Positions 47,521 to 58,939 of a stretch of DNA of 64,000 nucleotides are shown one piece after another (position 1 is the stretch's first letter; the number at the start of each line of letters is the position of its first letter). A program made the position numbers and the translations under genes. Origin of the DNA: Hormiphora californensis. Its lineage: Eukaryota > Ctenophora > Tentaculata > Cydippida > Pleurobrachiidae. The stretch spans positions 4,544,418 through 4,608,417 of the forward strand of contig CM035350.1 of assembly GCA_020137815.1 (NCBI GenBank), read 5' to 3'. The notes beneath the pieces were generated by a model. It saw only the letters and a program-made list of their open reading frames with translations, was not told the DNA's origin and did no database searches.

Positions 47521-47590
47521 GGTCCGGGCGAGTTACGAACCCGGGACCTTCCGCGTGTCAAGCAGATGTAATAACCACTACACCATGGAG
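47521..47590 (-). tRNA. tRNA-Val(GAC)-like sequence, degenerate (pseudo-tRNA or SINE head)
   Basis: Minus sense: TGGTGTAGTGGTTA is a good A box/D-arm. CTGC-TTGACAC-GCGG-type sequence forms a 5-bp anticodon stem with loop TTGACAC (anticodon GAC, Val). GGTCCCGGGTTCGTAACTC is an imperfect B box/T-arm (4 of 5 pairs), ending CGGACCA followed directly by a T run. The 5' acceptor strand does not pair with the 3' strand, so this is probably a tRNA-derived relic rather than a working gene. Confidence 0.5.
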
Positions 47591-48257
47591 GAGCTGACAT
47601 GACTGCGATTTGAGAGTATATATTCTAGCGCGCACACAATTGGCCGGGGGAGAGAGGCCGATTCGGCTTTTTCAGTTTTTCGGCCTTCTTATGCCTCCTT
47701 TTTCCAGGCATGAGGGGGAATAAGTAGGCATATTCGGCCGAAAAAATGAAATTTCATCAGAAAATAAAGCTTGGGCACTATCCCGACATATTTTTGCACG
47801 CTGAATCACGTGAGCTACTTTTTAAAGTGCTCAGAGGTGAGGAAAGTGCCCTAATTGGCCATAATTGAACCTAATTGGTCAAAAATTGAAATTTCATAGA
47901 AGACATTGAATAGTCAAGTTTGAGCACTAACCCCACTAATTTTGGTACGCTGAGTTACGTGAGCTACTTTTTGAAATCCTCTGATGCCAATTAAGGGTGC
48001 TAATTGACATAATTGGATGTTAATTGGTAATGCTGAAGAATGTATTATGTAATGTCATTACCCACTATCCCCACACATGTGAGGCTTGTTCCCTTGTTCG
48101 TAAATCGGCACTTTTTGCATTTCCATTGCTTGCATGTCGTGTATTTAGGCATCGCTAATGCTATGAATTTCTGCACATTAGTAAGACTTGTTCTAGTTAG
48201 GAGTCGTGGGGACGGGGAATGGTAAAATAAACTAAATAAACACTCTAGAGGCCTTTA

Positions 48258-49562
48258 AGGGTACACCTGGCGTTTTTCATCATCGAGTGCCCAACCAAAT
48301 GACTTCACCAGGGTTTAGGCCATACAAAATGGACCTCAAATATGCAATTTTAGCCCTAAATTCGAATTCATATTTTTGCTACAGCCTATTTTCAAAGTGG
48401 CGTTTTTTCAATTTTTGTTGGAATTTTTAACCTCAGGACCACTTTTTTTGAGATAGAAACAATAAATTCTTGGAATTTGAAGAGAATATAAAGGTGAATA
48501 AGCCCAAAGAAGGATTTTTGAAATGGAGCTTATTTCTGACCATGAGAACGGTTTACTTTTTTGCTTCTTTGACACGCTGGCTGAGAATGTTCCCATGCTT
48601 CATTAGAGATGAAAATCTGGAAATAGTTGCTCAAAACGATTATCTATGTGGCCCAAAAATTTTGGAACTTTCCCGCAAAAGATGCGGTGTACAGAGCTTG
48701 TTTTGTAAAACCCGTCTTTTTGAAAAAGAGGGAAATTCCCTGTATCTCAAAAACGGATGATCGTAGAGACCTGCGACCAAGCTTAATCGATTCAGAAGGT
48801 CCGATTTTGGGGGGGTCTTCTGAGAGACATTTTGCTCCTACTCCAACCGTTTTTGTTGTAATTGCAAAAAACCAATTCTATGAAAAGGGGGAACAACTCT
48901 ATTCCAGTAGCCTGCTTCGGGCTGATTTCCCCCTTACTTGCTGATACCTTTTTCGCAATTACAGCAAAAACGGTTGGAGTAGGAGCAAAATGTCTCTCAG
49001 AAGACCCCCCCAAAATCGGACCTTCTGAATCGATTAAGCTTGGTCGCAGGTCTCTACGATCATCCGTTTTTGAGATACAGGGAATTTCCCTCTTTTTCAA
49101 AAAGACGGGTTTTACAAAACAAGCTCTGTACACCGCATCTTTTGCGGGAAAGTTCCAAAATTTTTGGGCCACATAGATAATCGTTTTGAGCAACTATTTC
49201 CAGATTTTCATCTCTAATGAAGCATGGGAACATTCTCAGCCAGCGTGTCAAAGAAGCAAAAAAGTAAACCGTTCTCATGGTCAGAAATAAGCTCCATTTC
49301 AAAAATCCTTCTTTGGGCTTATTCACTTTTATATTCTCTTCAAATTCCAAGAATTTATTGTTTCTATCTCAAAAAAAGTGGTCCTGAGGTTAAAAATTCC
49401 AACAAAAATTGAAAAAACGCCACTTTGAAAATAGGCTGTAGCAAAAATATGAATTCGAATTTAGGGCTAAAATTGCATATTTGAGGTCCATTTTGTATGG
49501 CCTAAACCCTGGTGAAGTCATTTGGTTGGGCACTCGATGATGAAAAACGCCAGGTGTACCCT
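48258..49562. mobile_element. Long palindromic foldback element flanked by TA
   Basis: 1.3 kb, starting AGGGTACACCTGGCG and ending CGCCAGGTGTACCCT, with TA on both sides. Arms are about 640 bp and nearly identical: the open frames at 48408-48596/49224-49412, 48470-48760/49060-49350 and 48627-48944/48792-49193 are mirror images of one another. The central third is related to that of the element at 20556-21948, and both share the AGGGTAC terminus. No transposase. Confidence 0.88.
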
Positions 49563-49931
49563 TAAAGGCCAATAGAAGGACCTCGAGCGCCTCTAGAGAC
49601 CTGTAGAAGGCACCAAAGAAGTTCCCGACAGCAGTAAACTTTTTTGTATTTTTTTGTATTTTTTTGTATTTTTTTGTACGGACCGTACAAAAAAAATATT
49701 GCCTGCTTTTTCCGTACATCCGTACACAAAAATGGTTGGTACCCCCCCGTTGCGTCTCAGAGCTACAAATCCACCCTTTTTGCATCATCCTCAATTTACA
49801 TTTAATATACCGCTTTACAGCATACAATTGGTAAGATCACACTTTACGGCTATCTTCCTGCTTTTAAAAGCGGTTTTACTCTACTAGATCAATAGACAAG
49901 AGACGAGTTCAGAACTAGTTTTTATAAATGT

Positions 49932-50156
49932 TCAAGCGTCCCTTGTTGTTTCCTCCACACTCTTTCCACGGATTATGTAGTGGGTTCCAGGGGATCGCTT
50001 TATTTTCTCATTCAGTTCAACTACCAGCTGCTTCCGTTCTTTCCGTTCTTCCTCAGTTCTATCGGGAGAAATAAAAACTTTGTAGAACTTATCAGTCCCT
50101 TTTAGCAGGCATTTCTTTGACAGGATCGACATTTGAGCGTCTCTGCTCCTCAGCAC
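49932..50156 (-). pseudogene. Fragment of a retrotransposon ORF1-type protein
   Basis: A 74-residue frame with FYKVFISPDRTEEERKERKQ, LVVELNEKI and HYIIRGKSV. The pattern VFISPD-T-EER--R--LV-EL is the C-terminal part of proteins encoded upstream of the RT in several non-LTR elements. No adjoining RT is present here, so it is an isolated fragment. Confidence 0.55.
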
Positions 50157-50234
50157 AACTCAGCACAACTCGGAAATGTTCAAGTCGTGCACAATCAAGT
50201 CACGCCCACGGAAAACGTTAAAATCTGGGTGCCT

Positions 50235-51605
50235 TTAATTGCTAACAATTCGTAGTTTTAGCGCGCGCGACGGGTTAGGGCTATCAGTTAGGGTCTGGTT
50301 AGGGTTTGGTTTGGGGTTATCGGTTAGGGCTATCGATTTTCTATTAGTTACCGTTTAGTTTTCTCAAATTGGCAATGTGGTTGCGTGGCTATAACCGTTT
50401 GAAAAAAGTCGGTCTAAGTGTACTCTTTTGGTAGCGCGCACCTGTAAACAGGCCGCAAGGCACCCAGATTATAATCGCGCCCCACGCCCACCAATCACAG
50501 CTCAGAAAGAGCGAAGCACTCGGGCGTTTGGCAAACGTTGCTGGCAAACGCAGCGCGGGATAAGGCAGCGCTTTTCAACTCGGGCGTGCACAAAAAATTC
50601 GAGCCAAGAAAATGTGTGAGCGGGCAAGGCCAAGAAATAAAAAGCTCGTGTGTGAGCGTGCGCGGCCCCCTTTGTGCAGCGTCAAATTTTTTGGGGCGGC
50701 GCGGCGCTCAGTTCACACAAAAAGTGCAGCGCATTTCAAAATTTTCTTAGAAAAGACGACACGCGCCGCGTGTTTTTGAAGTTGTCACCCCCGGAAAACG
50801 TTAAAATCTGGGTGCCTTTCATATACTCCATTTTTTTTCAACTGTTCACCCCCCAAAGTCGTGCGCGGAATTGTTTTGCGCGTTTATCACATGTTAACGT
50901 GTAGCGCGCGCAGCGTAAATTAAAATATCGCACGCGCATGAGTTGAGGGGTGAACAGTTGAATAAAAATGGACTTTAAGGAACCATAATAAAGTTCAAGA
51001 GCCTCCAAGAGCACCCAAGAGCGTACCCGATCAAAGAGAGACCACACCTGAGAGCGCACCACACCCAAAAGAGACCACATCCAAGAGCGCACCACCTCCA
51101 GAAGACACCACTTCAAGAGCGCACCACATCAAAGAGAGCTCCCCATCCAGAAGATACCACGCGCAGGGGACACCACGCGCAGAAGAGACCAGCGCGGCGT
51201 TGTATTTGCGCGTGCGGTCTCTTCTGCGCGTGGTGTCCCCTGCGCGCGGTATCTTCTGGACGGGGAGCTCTCTTTGATGTGGTGCGCTCTTGGAGTGGTG
51301 TCTTTTGGAGGTGGTACGCTCTTGGATGTGGTGCGCTCTTGAACTTTATTATGGTTCCTTATTGCTAACAATTCGTAGTTTTGGCGCGCGCGATGGGTTA
51401 GGGCTATCCGTTAGGGTCTGGTTAGTGTTTGGTTTGGGGTTATCGGTTAGGGCTATCGATTCTCTAACTGATACCGTTTAGTTTACACTTTACTCAAATC
51501 GGCCATGTGGTTCCATGGCTATAGCCGTTTGAAAAAAGTCGGTCTAAGTATACTCTTTTGGTAGTGCGCACCTGTAAACAGGCTGCAAGGCACCCAGATT
51601 ATAAT
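50235..51605. repeat. Direct repeats with TTAGGG-like words flanking a palindromic element
   Basis: About 50235-50480 and 51361-51605 are direct copies (GCTAACAATTCGTAGTTTT ... GGGTTAGGGCTATC ... CACCTGTAAACAGG). Both contain TTAGGG/GGTTAGGG words but no regular telomere array. Between them, 50985-51357 is a palindrome with ends GGAACCATAATAAAGTTCAA and its inverse, with arms made of repeated AAGAGCGCACCAC units. A GATAAGGCAGCGCTTTTCAA motif lies at about 50560. The region as a whole is a nested mobile-element block. Confidence 0.7.
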
Positions 51606-52123
51606 CAGCGCCCGTCACCACCCGCGGGATAACCGTTAAAATCTGGGCCCAGACTGGGCCTGCGCCCCGCGGGGGTGACAACTTCAAAAAATCCGACTTT
51701 ATGTTAAACTAAGCGCTGGTGATTGATGAAGAAAGCGGACAATAAATGTATATTTGTATTTAGGTACGGGTTTTCGTTCTGTTGTATTGGTTTATGGTTG
51801 ATGGTTGATGTTGGATTGCTGTTTGTTGATTTATTTTTTTGTTGTTGATTTATTGATACACTACCAAAGAAGGAGGGTACGCTTGAAACACAAGGAAATA
51901 AAAAGGGGAATAAATAAACAGTACAATTCAGATCCTGGAGGCTAGGGCAAAAGTGAGAGTCCTCTTCCTTCCTCGTACTCTTCCTTCTCGTCGGTCCTCT
52001 ATCGTGCTTCCTCTCGCCAAATCACCTCTCCGTCACTTGTCTGTTGCACACGTCTGCCACCGCGTCCCATCGTCGTCCCATGCTGCCATAATAATACTGC
52101 AAAAAAGAGAGATTCGTCTGGTA

Positions 52124-52259
52124 ATGAGTAGTGAGCACGGGTCACGACCTCATAAATTTGCTTCCTATTGTGACAGCACTGAAGAACTGTTGGATGAAGT
52201 AGTAATACAGCCAAACCGGACTCCTTGGAGGAAGTGCTTTTGTTCGGTATATGGTCCCG
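52124..52259 (+). other. Candidate first exon of an unidentified gene
   Basis: ATG at 52124 opens MSSEHGSRPHKFASYCDS ... PWRKCFCSVYGP, ending at a possible donor (CCCG|GTATAT, phase 1). A possible next exon at 53045-53092 (after TTCCTCTAG, ending at GTACGT) continues in phase as ALVAQPNRSLSPRIYGG. I recognise no domain, and the length and composition are only mildly gene-like. Confidence 0.3.
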
Positions 52260-53164
52260 GTATATATGTGATATCGGTTTGCAGGGTATAACACTTTGCA
52301 CAGTAAATCTAGGCCTAGATTCTAGACGGTAAATCGCGTGAGGGAGTGAGGTTATTGGTTTAGTTATTGCCGTCTAATAATCCTTTATTCAATAGAATTC
52401 ATCCTATATTCAATAGAATTCATCCTATATTCAATAGAATTCATCCCTAGCGTTCGAGACTCGAGAGACAAACTTTCTCGCTGAAATCACTGCTCCAACC
52501 GTGACCTAGTTAGATTCGATAGAACGGTGATTTTATACGAAAGTTATTCTCTTTTGCTAGTACACTTGCTTTATCAGGGGGTCACAAAAACCTTCACCTG
52601 GTACTGTAAATATAATATAAAATGAGTGTGGGTCACACACAATAGTTGGAAATACAGTTAGCTGTTCATGAGGGGCGTCGGGCAGTGGATGTTTTTAGAA
52701 CGTCGGTATAATGTATACTGGGCAAAACATACATCCATGGGTTTGACTTTTGTTGGTACATATATATTTTAAATATTCGACATACTTCGATTTTCTGGCA
52801 GTAGATTTCGTCTCTGTTGGTTTATCTATTAATCTTTGGGAGACGTCCCTGGAGGTGCAAGGGATGCCGTTTGATCAAAACAAAGAATCTCCTCAAGTTT
52901 CAATCTTTCGATCCATATTATATGCTTACATTTGCGTCAGTTTTTTCATTTCCTGTCTCAATTTTACCAAAAACTGTTTGCTATAAACTTACTAACACCA
53001 GAAAAAGAATATAATTCGATATTGACCTCTATTTCTTCCTCTAGCCTTGGTGGCTCAGCCGAACAGAAGTCTCTCTCCCCGGATTTATGGTGGTACGTAT
53101 TTGAAATTGTGATACATTTTTAGACTTTAGATATTAATACTTACATTCTCAACGACTCGAAAAG

Positions 53165-53165
<1 letters not shown>

Positions 53166-53201
<36 letters not shown>
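53166..53201. repeat. (CA)n microsatellite
   Basis: About 17 CA units, followed by two ATACAAATACATACA-like copies. Confidence 0.95.
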
Positions 53202-53204
<3 letters not shown>

Positions 53205-53785
53205 AATACATACAAATACATCCACCGTACAAACACTATTACACACAAACATTCTACCCCGTTCTACCCACTCTATCATTCATTCCCCTTATTATTTTCC
53301 CTTTATTTTCTCGATGATTTAGTGTTGTAATGGAGGCGTGTGAAACATCCTCAGGCAGTCTGTGGCATCCTGTCACTATCTCTCTCTCTCTCTCTCTCCC
53401 TCTCTCTCTCTCTCTGTCACTGAATTATCATGTCTCTCCGTTTTCTCTTCCGTGTTTTTCTCATTCTGATATGCAATATATACCCTGTCTTATTTCATCC
53501 TCTCGCCATCTTTCTCTCCCTATCATTTTTTCCCTCTGTGAAGACCTATGCAAAGTGAATATTTTTTTCCATTTTCACTCTCGCTTCGTAATGTTTTCAT
53601 GGATGTGGAAACCCTCTTCTCTTCAACTATCTACCAAGGTCAATATAAAATACCGTGTCTTCTTCTACTGTCTGTGTGGAAATGGTGTAGATAAGGGTAA
53701 TGTTAGTGTTTTATAATGTGGTGGGTGTCCGTGTAAAAGTGCGAGAAAAGATGTTACATGCACGGCTCACATCGTACCCCCAGCA

Positions 53786-53932
<147 letters not shown>

Positions 53933-54506
53933 CTCTTTATCCATCACTGACCTACTGTCTCCTTCTTTGTATTACACGCACATTCCCCCATTCGCTGCTT
54001 TTTCTCTCATCGTTATATGAAACCCGATAGTTGATTTATCAGTCGTCTGAAGAATTTGCGCGCACATGATAACCGCCAGCTGGGAGATTTAACACCCTCC
54101 TCGCAGTTTGACAGACCAGTTCTCTCTTTCACGCGTTTCTCTTCATTTGAATAACATGCGTGTAAAATTCTAAGTATTGAAAATGTGTGTAAACACACAG
54201 TTCTGTCAACAAAAGAAAGGGGAAACATGTCTGCAACACGTTTCAATGTTATCTCTCTCATAAGGAGTGAAAAGAATCACATTCCATTCATTTCTCTCTC
54301 TCATTGTCTCTTTTACTGTTCACTCCCTCTGACAGTGTGTATTGCCCCTAATCTTTCTCTCTCTTTCTCAAACATGTTAGGAACAGTAGACACTAAGTCT
54401 ACACACATTTTCACGGTGTCTGTTGACTAATTGCCAGCAGTCCTAGTGTGTTTCACCTTGTGTTGTGTCTCTTATTTGTGTGTAATTACTATCGGGTTTC
54501 ATAAAA

Positions 54507-54699
54507 TATGAACGTTTGTTAGCCTATCGCGTTATAGGTTTAAATCACCTCCCCCTCACCCTCGGCTGGCGCCTCGGGATCGGCGTCGGGATTTAAACCA
54601 GTTTAATCGCCCTGCCGGGCGATTAAACTCCAGTTGGCTGTCCCCAGCTCGCGCTGGCGACAGCCAACTTGATAACGCGCCAGTCTACAAACGTTCATA
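54507..54699. repeat. Compact multi-hairpin (cloverleaf-like) inverted-repeat element
   Basis: Outer arms TATGAACGTTTGT (54507-54519) and ACAAACGTTCATA (54687-54699) are perfect inverses. Inside, CGCGTTAT (54528-54535) pairs with ATAACGCG (54672-54679). Between these are three perfect side hairpins: GGTTTAAATC/GATTTAAACC, GTTTAATCGCCC/GGGCGATTAAAC and AGTTGGCTGTC/GACAGCCAACT. No ORF. The family is unknown to me. Confidence 0.7.
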
Positions 54700-55114
54700 C
54701 TTCATGTATAATCTTTACCTGCTGCTATTTCAAAAATAAAAATCCCCCAATTTCCCACATTCAACGACCAGCTGCTGCCTTTTGTATTATCATTTTATCA
54801 TCTCTCTCTGACGACTCTCTCCGCGACTGTCTTCCTGACTGTTTCTAACATAAGAAATTTTCAGGAAGCAGCTGCTGGAGAGACGAGGAGTGAAAGATGA
54901 GGGAAAAAGAAAATCACGATGGTCATGACTCATCAGTGTCATGACTCATGGCTCCTGAAAAGAGCGACTGCGATGAGTTTGATACATTTTTGTGGACAAT
55001 TTGAAATTAAATTGTCGGTAGTGTGTCTTTTGAACTGTTGTTCTGTTGTTGTTGATTTTACTACTTGTTTACTTTGGTATGCTTTACACGAATGGAACAA
55101 TGGATAGGCATGTC

Positions 55115-55262
55115 TCTCTCTCTCTTTCTCCCTCATGCCTCAGTCCCCCTCTCTTTCTCTCTCTCTCTCTCTCTCTCCCTCTCTCTCTATCTATCTCTCT
55201 CTTTTTTTCCTCTCTCCTCTCTCTCTCTCTCCTCTCTCCTCTCTCTCTCTCATCTCTCTCTC
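55115..55262. repeat. (CT)n-rich tract truncating a mobile-element copy
   Basis: CT/CCTCTC repeats run directly into sequence homologous to the inside of the CRE-rich element at GTACATGCACGAGACAATTG. The 5' part of that copy is missing here. Confidence 0.85.
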
Positions 55263-55264
55263 TC

Positions 55265-57380
55265 AAATGTGTACATGCACGAGACAATTGTCTGTCGAAT
55301 GCCGCTTGTTTAAGGTCGTACAATTCTGGTTCGTCTCAAACTGGGACAAAACGGAAGGTAACAAAGCGTCTATCCATGTATGTATGTATGTATGTATGTA
55401 TCAACCTAGTTATCCCCCACACTGAATTTTCTGTTTTTGGGGTGGTGTTATAACTTTTGAACAAAAAGACCAGCCACTTGAAATTTTTACCACCATCGAT
55501 AGAGGTCTACAAGAAGCTTCTAAGTCAAAATTTCAGCTTCCTAGCTCTTCTGGTTCGGGAGTTATGGTTGTGTCAAAAAGTGCCAAAATGGGCTAAAGTA
55601 TGAAATAACTATATAATACGCGTGGAGCAAGCGGGCCGTTTTGGGGAAAATTTTTTTCGGGGGATGGATGGGGTCACCTTTGCGCTTGCCAGCGCAGTGA
55701 TTGGCCCTCCGCTAGTTTTACCTCCACATTTTGTTACCGTGTTGCTCTGTTTGATTTCCTCGATGCCACTTTTTGTAACTCTGTCGTTTAAACACACGTT
55801 GCTTTTCTATCCTATGTACTCAATATAAGCGTGTGGAAGATTGCCCTGCAGTCGTGCAGGGGGGAGATGTACCACCTGTACCAACAGGAACTTAGCTGTT
55901 GTTGTCAGGACAACAGGAGAGTTTCCAGGACAACAGGAGTAGTCCGTTACCAAGGACAACACCCCCGGGTTACTACCACAATGGGGGTCGACAACACCTG
56001 CCTCAGAGACAAGATACTGGTGTTGAATGAACTGAAGAAGCACAACAATAACATCCAACTGGTTTCCGAAAAGACAGGATTTGATAAGGAGACGATTAAA
56101 AAGTGGGCAAACCAAAAAAAACAAGAAACAGTGCGCCTGTCAAGGCAAAGAAGAGGCGAGAGGTGGTGGTGGGGCTGTGACAGGAGGGTGGTGGAGGTAC
56201 AAGCAAACCATCTCTCGCAGCAGCGGTAACCCCTGCACCCACTGACGGGAAGGACAAGTCCGTCTATACCATGACTGTGGATGAGAAACTATGGATGTTA
56301 TAACAAGTATCGAGATGCAGGTCATTACGTTACCGCGGGACGCCTCCGGGATTTAACACATCGGATAATCAACGAGAACGAGCTGAGTGATTTTGAGTAT
56401 TCGATTGAGTGGTTGCGGGGTGGATGGAGGGTTATAAGCTTATCCATCACAAGGAAAGTAGCACAGAGAGTAGTTCCCCAGTGGGGATATCTGTAGTGAG
56501 GAGAGGAGGAGAGAAGGTGAAGGAAGCGGAGAAAGCAAGGAGGAGGATGAGAGGGCAGGCAGGGCTGATATACTGAGTAGTGAGGATCTTGTCTTCAAAC
56601 AAGACGAATACGATTCGGTAATGATCTAATAGAGCTTGTCATTCCTTGTCACGATCACTTTAATAATACATTAGTTGGACACAAATAGTGCGCTATTCAT
56701 GTTTTGTGTACTGTCTTCATTAAAAAGGTATCTACATATCAATATCTACGCATCATGGTTAACCTCTTTTATTGCCACTGTATCGTTCTATGTACTTTTC
56801 CTCTTTGACAACCATTCATCTCATCCATTTCTTCTTCCTTACTATAACTCTCCCCCTCTGATTTGTTGAGAGAGGGAGAAAGAGACAGAGAGACAGAGAG
56901 AGAGAAAACTTTATACGGCCGAGCTTTAATGGGTCCTCCTCTGTTCGATTTTTAAGCGGTAACAGGTACAGGGCACTCTAAGTGCACTCTAAAGATAGTT
57001 TCAAACAGTCGCTTGTGTCTGCATGTCTGTCTCTGCTGTAGGCGCCTATCTGCCTGTCTATCATATCTGTCTGTTTTTCTGTCTGTCTCCTTTGTTTACG
57101 TGTCTATTGTAAACAACACAGTAGACCCCATGTTTTGTGTGGTAAAAAACGTTTTGTTGTGTGTGGGTCTCCGTAGAGTGTTATTGTTTTCAAAAGTCAA
57201 AAGGAGAGAAGTTCATCAGAAGTTACCACGAGAGTCGAGAGCTATTCTGAAAAAAAATTATAAAATAAAGTGGAAATAGTAATCTCTTTATGCTGTCCTC
57301 TGTCTGTGGTCGTGAGAGCGTGAGAAGCAGTTCTCTCTACACTCCTGCTCTAGTGGCTTACTTTTTACCATAATTCATTC
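55265..57380. repeat. Segmental duplication, copy 1 (partner 59879-61995)
   Basis: The whole stretch, starting inside the CRE-rich element, passing the Psq/CENP-B-like gene and ending at ACCATAATTCATTCTTTAT, is repeated about 4.6 kb downstream. By eye the copies differ mostly by one- to few-base insertions and deletions, many in homopolymers. After the shared end the two copies diverge: here into AT-rich sequence and a palindromic element, there into a CT repeat. Confidence 0.9.
55981..56626 (+). pseudogene. Frame-broken copy of the Psq/CENP-B-like gene
   Basis: It opens like the intact copy (ATGGGGGTCGACAACACC, then LRDKILVLNELKKHNN, FDKETIKKWANQK), but an A-run length change at about 56117-56127 shifts the frame and leads to a stop at about 56229. 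Further single-base changes, such as the loss of bases in ACTATGGGAGTG at about 56289, break the rest. It is either a pseudogene or a copy with sequence errors; the same pattern of indels runs through the non-coding part of the duplication. Confidence 0.8.
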
Positions 57381-57410
57381 TTTATTATATGCTTTTCTTT
57401 TTATTGAATG
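56640..57410. other. Non-coding part of duplication copy 1
   Basis: 3' flank of the broken gene. Contains GAGAGACAGAGAGACAGA-like repeats and TCTGTCTG words. No gene seen. Matches 61255-61995. Confidence 0.5.
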
Positions 57411-57416
57411 TTACTG

Positions 57417-58848
57417 ACAGGTGTCCCTAAGGAGGGAAACCTCAAATAGATAAAGTTTTTTGGAGCCGGGACCTGGGGTTTCGTATTTTTGAGAGGAATC
57501 CGAAAAACATAAAATTAAAATCAAAAAACGTACGGTTTTTTTGGAAAAAGGGGAAAAAAACTGTCATTTTTAGCGTTTTTCGACTTTTTAATTTTCTAGA
57601 GTTTTAAAAAATTTTTTTAAAAAGATATGTTTTGTGTTTAGATAATAAAATAAAATCGATTTGCTAAAAATGGTCCCGGGTTTGTGTGATTTGGTCAAAA
57701 GCTTCTTTTTGTGGCCATAAAAGATGGTCTCTGAAAATATTTTTGGGGGGGCTCTGTGGCCGAGATAAAAACCAAAAAAGATTTTATACCCCAAAAATTT
57801 GGCGTTTTGAAGGGGGGAAAAACCCGGGTTTTTTACGAAATTGTTTCAGCGGGCTTTCAAAAATTACAGCCAAAAAACTGGTAAGGGGGTTTGGAAATAC
57901 CCTCTTCAAAAAACCCCTAACCAGATAAGATTTCGAAATATAATCTTCGTACGAAAATGAAGTCAACAAACCCAAACGTGATCAAAAAACGGAAGTGTGA
58001 AAATTTTTTTCTTTTTAGAAGAAGGAAATAAAAGTGTTGTATTTTTAAAAAAAACCCCTAAAAAATATTTCAGAAAATTTTGCAATTTCAAAAAAAATTT
58101 GCCACGGGGGGTCTAAGTTGGTGATGGAGGGACATTTTTATTCGTTTTTTTGCATTTTTAGACGATTTGGGTAATTTTTCAGGCTTTAGGGGGGGTTTTT
58201 AAAAAAGGGCAAATAAAAGGGCACTTTTATTTTCGCTATAGCTCAAAAACGAAATAATTTACAAACTTCCCGTTTTTTGCTTCAGTTGGTTTTGTCTGGC
58301 TTCATTTCATGTACGAAGATGTATATTTTTCGAAATCTTATTGGATTGGGTTTGTTGAAAAAGGGTATTTCCGAAATCCCCTGTACCAGTTTTCGGCTGT
58401 AATTTTTTGAACGCCCTGCATGAAATCAATTTTGTAAAAAAAAGGTTGTTTTCCCTTGAAGACGCAAATTTTGGTGTAAATAAATCTTCTTTTGGTTTTT
58501 ATTGCGGCAAAAGGAGCCCAAAAATATTTGCCCCATAGCCATCTTTGATGGGGACAGTAAAGAGAGTTTGGGCCAAATCACAAACCCCGGGGCCAATTTT
58601 GTACAAATCGATTGAAATTTTTATGCTAGAAGAAAAGATCTTCTTGTAAGGAAATATTTCTAAAATTCTAGAAAGCTAAAAAGTCAAAAAACGCGGGAAA
58701 AAAATGACAGTTTTTGGTTTTTTTACGCAAAAACCGCTACGTTTTCGTTTTAATTTTATTTTTTTCGGATTCCCGGTCAAAATACGTAACCCAGGTCGGT
58801 TAAAAAAAATTTATTGTCGAGGTTTCACCTCCTTAAGGGACACCGTGT
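57417..58848. mobile_element. Diverged palindromic foldback element
   Basis: Starts ACAGGTGTCCCTAAGGAGG and ends with CCTCCTTAAGGGACACC-type inverse. The arms, about 700 bp, are recognisable throughout (GGGGCTCTGTGGCCGAGATA against its mirror near 58510-58540; GAAATATAATCTTCGTACG against CATGTACGAAGATGTATAT). They differ more than in the other foldbacks, with many homopolymer-length differences. No gene. TA flanks were not clearly seen. Confidence 0.75.
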
Positions 58849-58939
58849 GCAGTGACACGTCCCTTTCCTCTTATTGATCTCCAGAATCCTACCACTCCTA
58901 CGTTCTGAGTGAACATTTTATTGCAATTCTTGTCAATAT

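Noticed and set aside
48408-49412. Recurring 62-, 96- and 105-133 residue frames
   Set aside because: They are identical pairs read from the two arms of a palindrome, with no domain; mirror-image frames are expected there.
50260-50335. Interstitial telomere (TTAGGG) array
   Set aside because: Only scattered TTAGGG words with no regular hexamer periodicity; part of a dispersed repeat also present at 51.4 kb.
55831-56229. 132-residue protein as a separate gene
   Set aside because: It is the start of the broken Psq/CENP-B copy running out of frame after an A-run length change.
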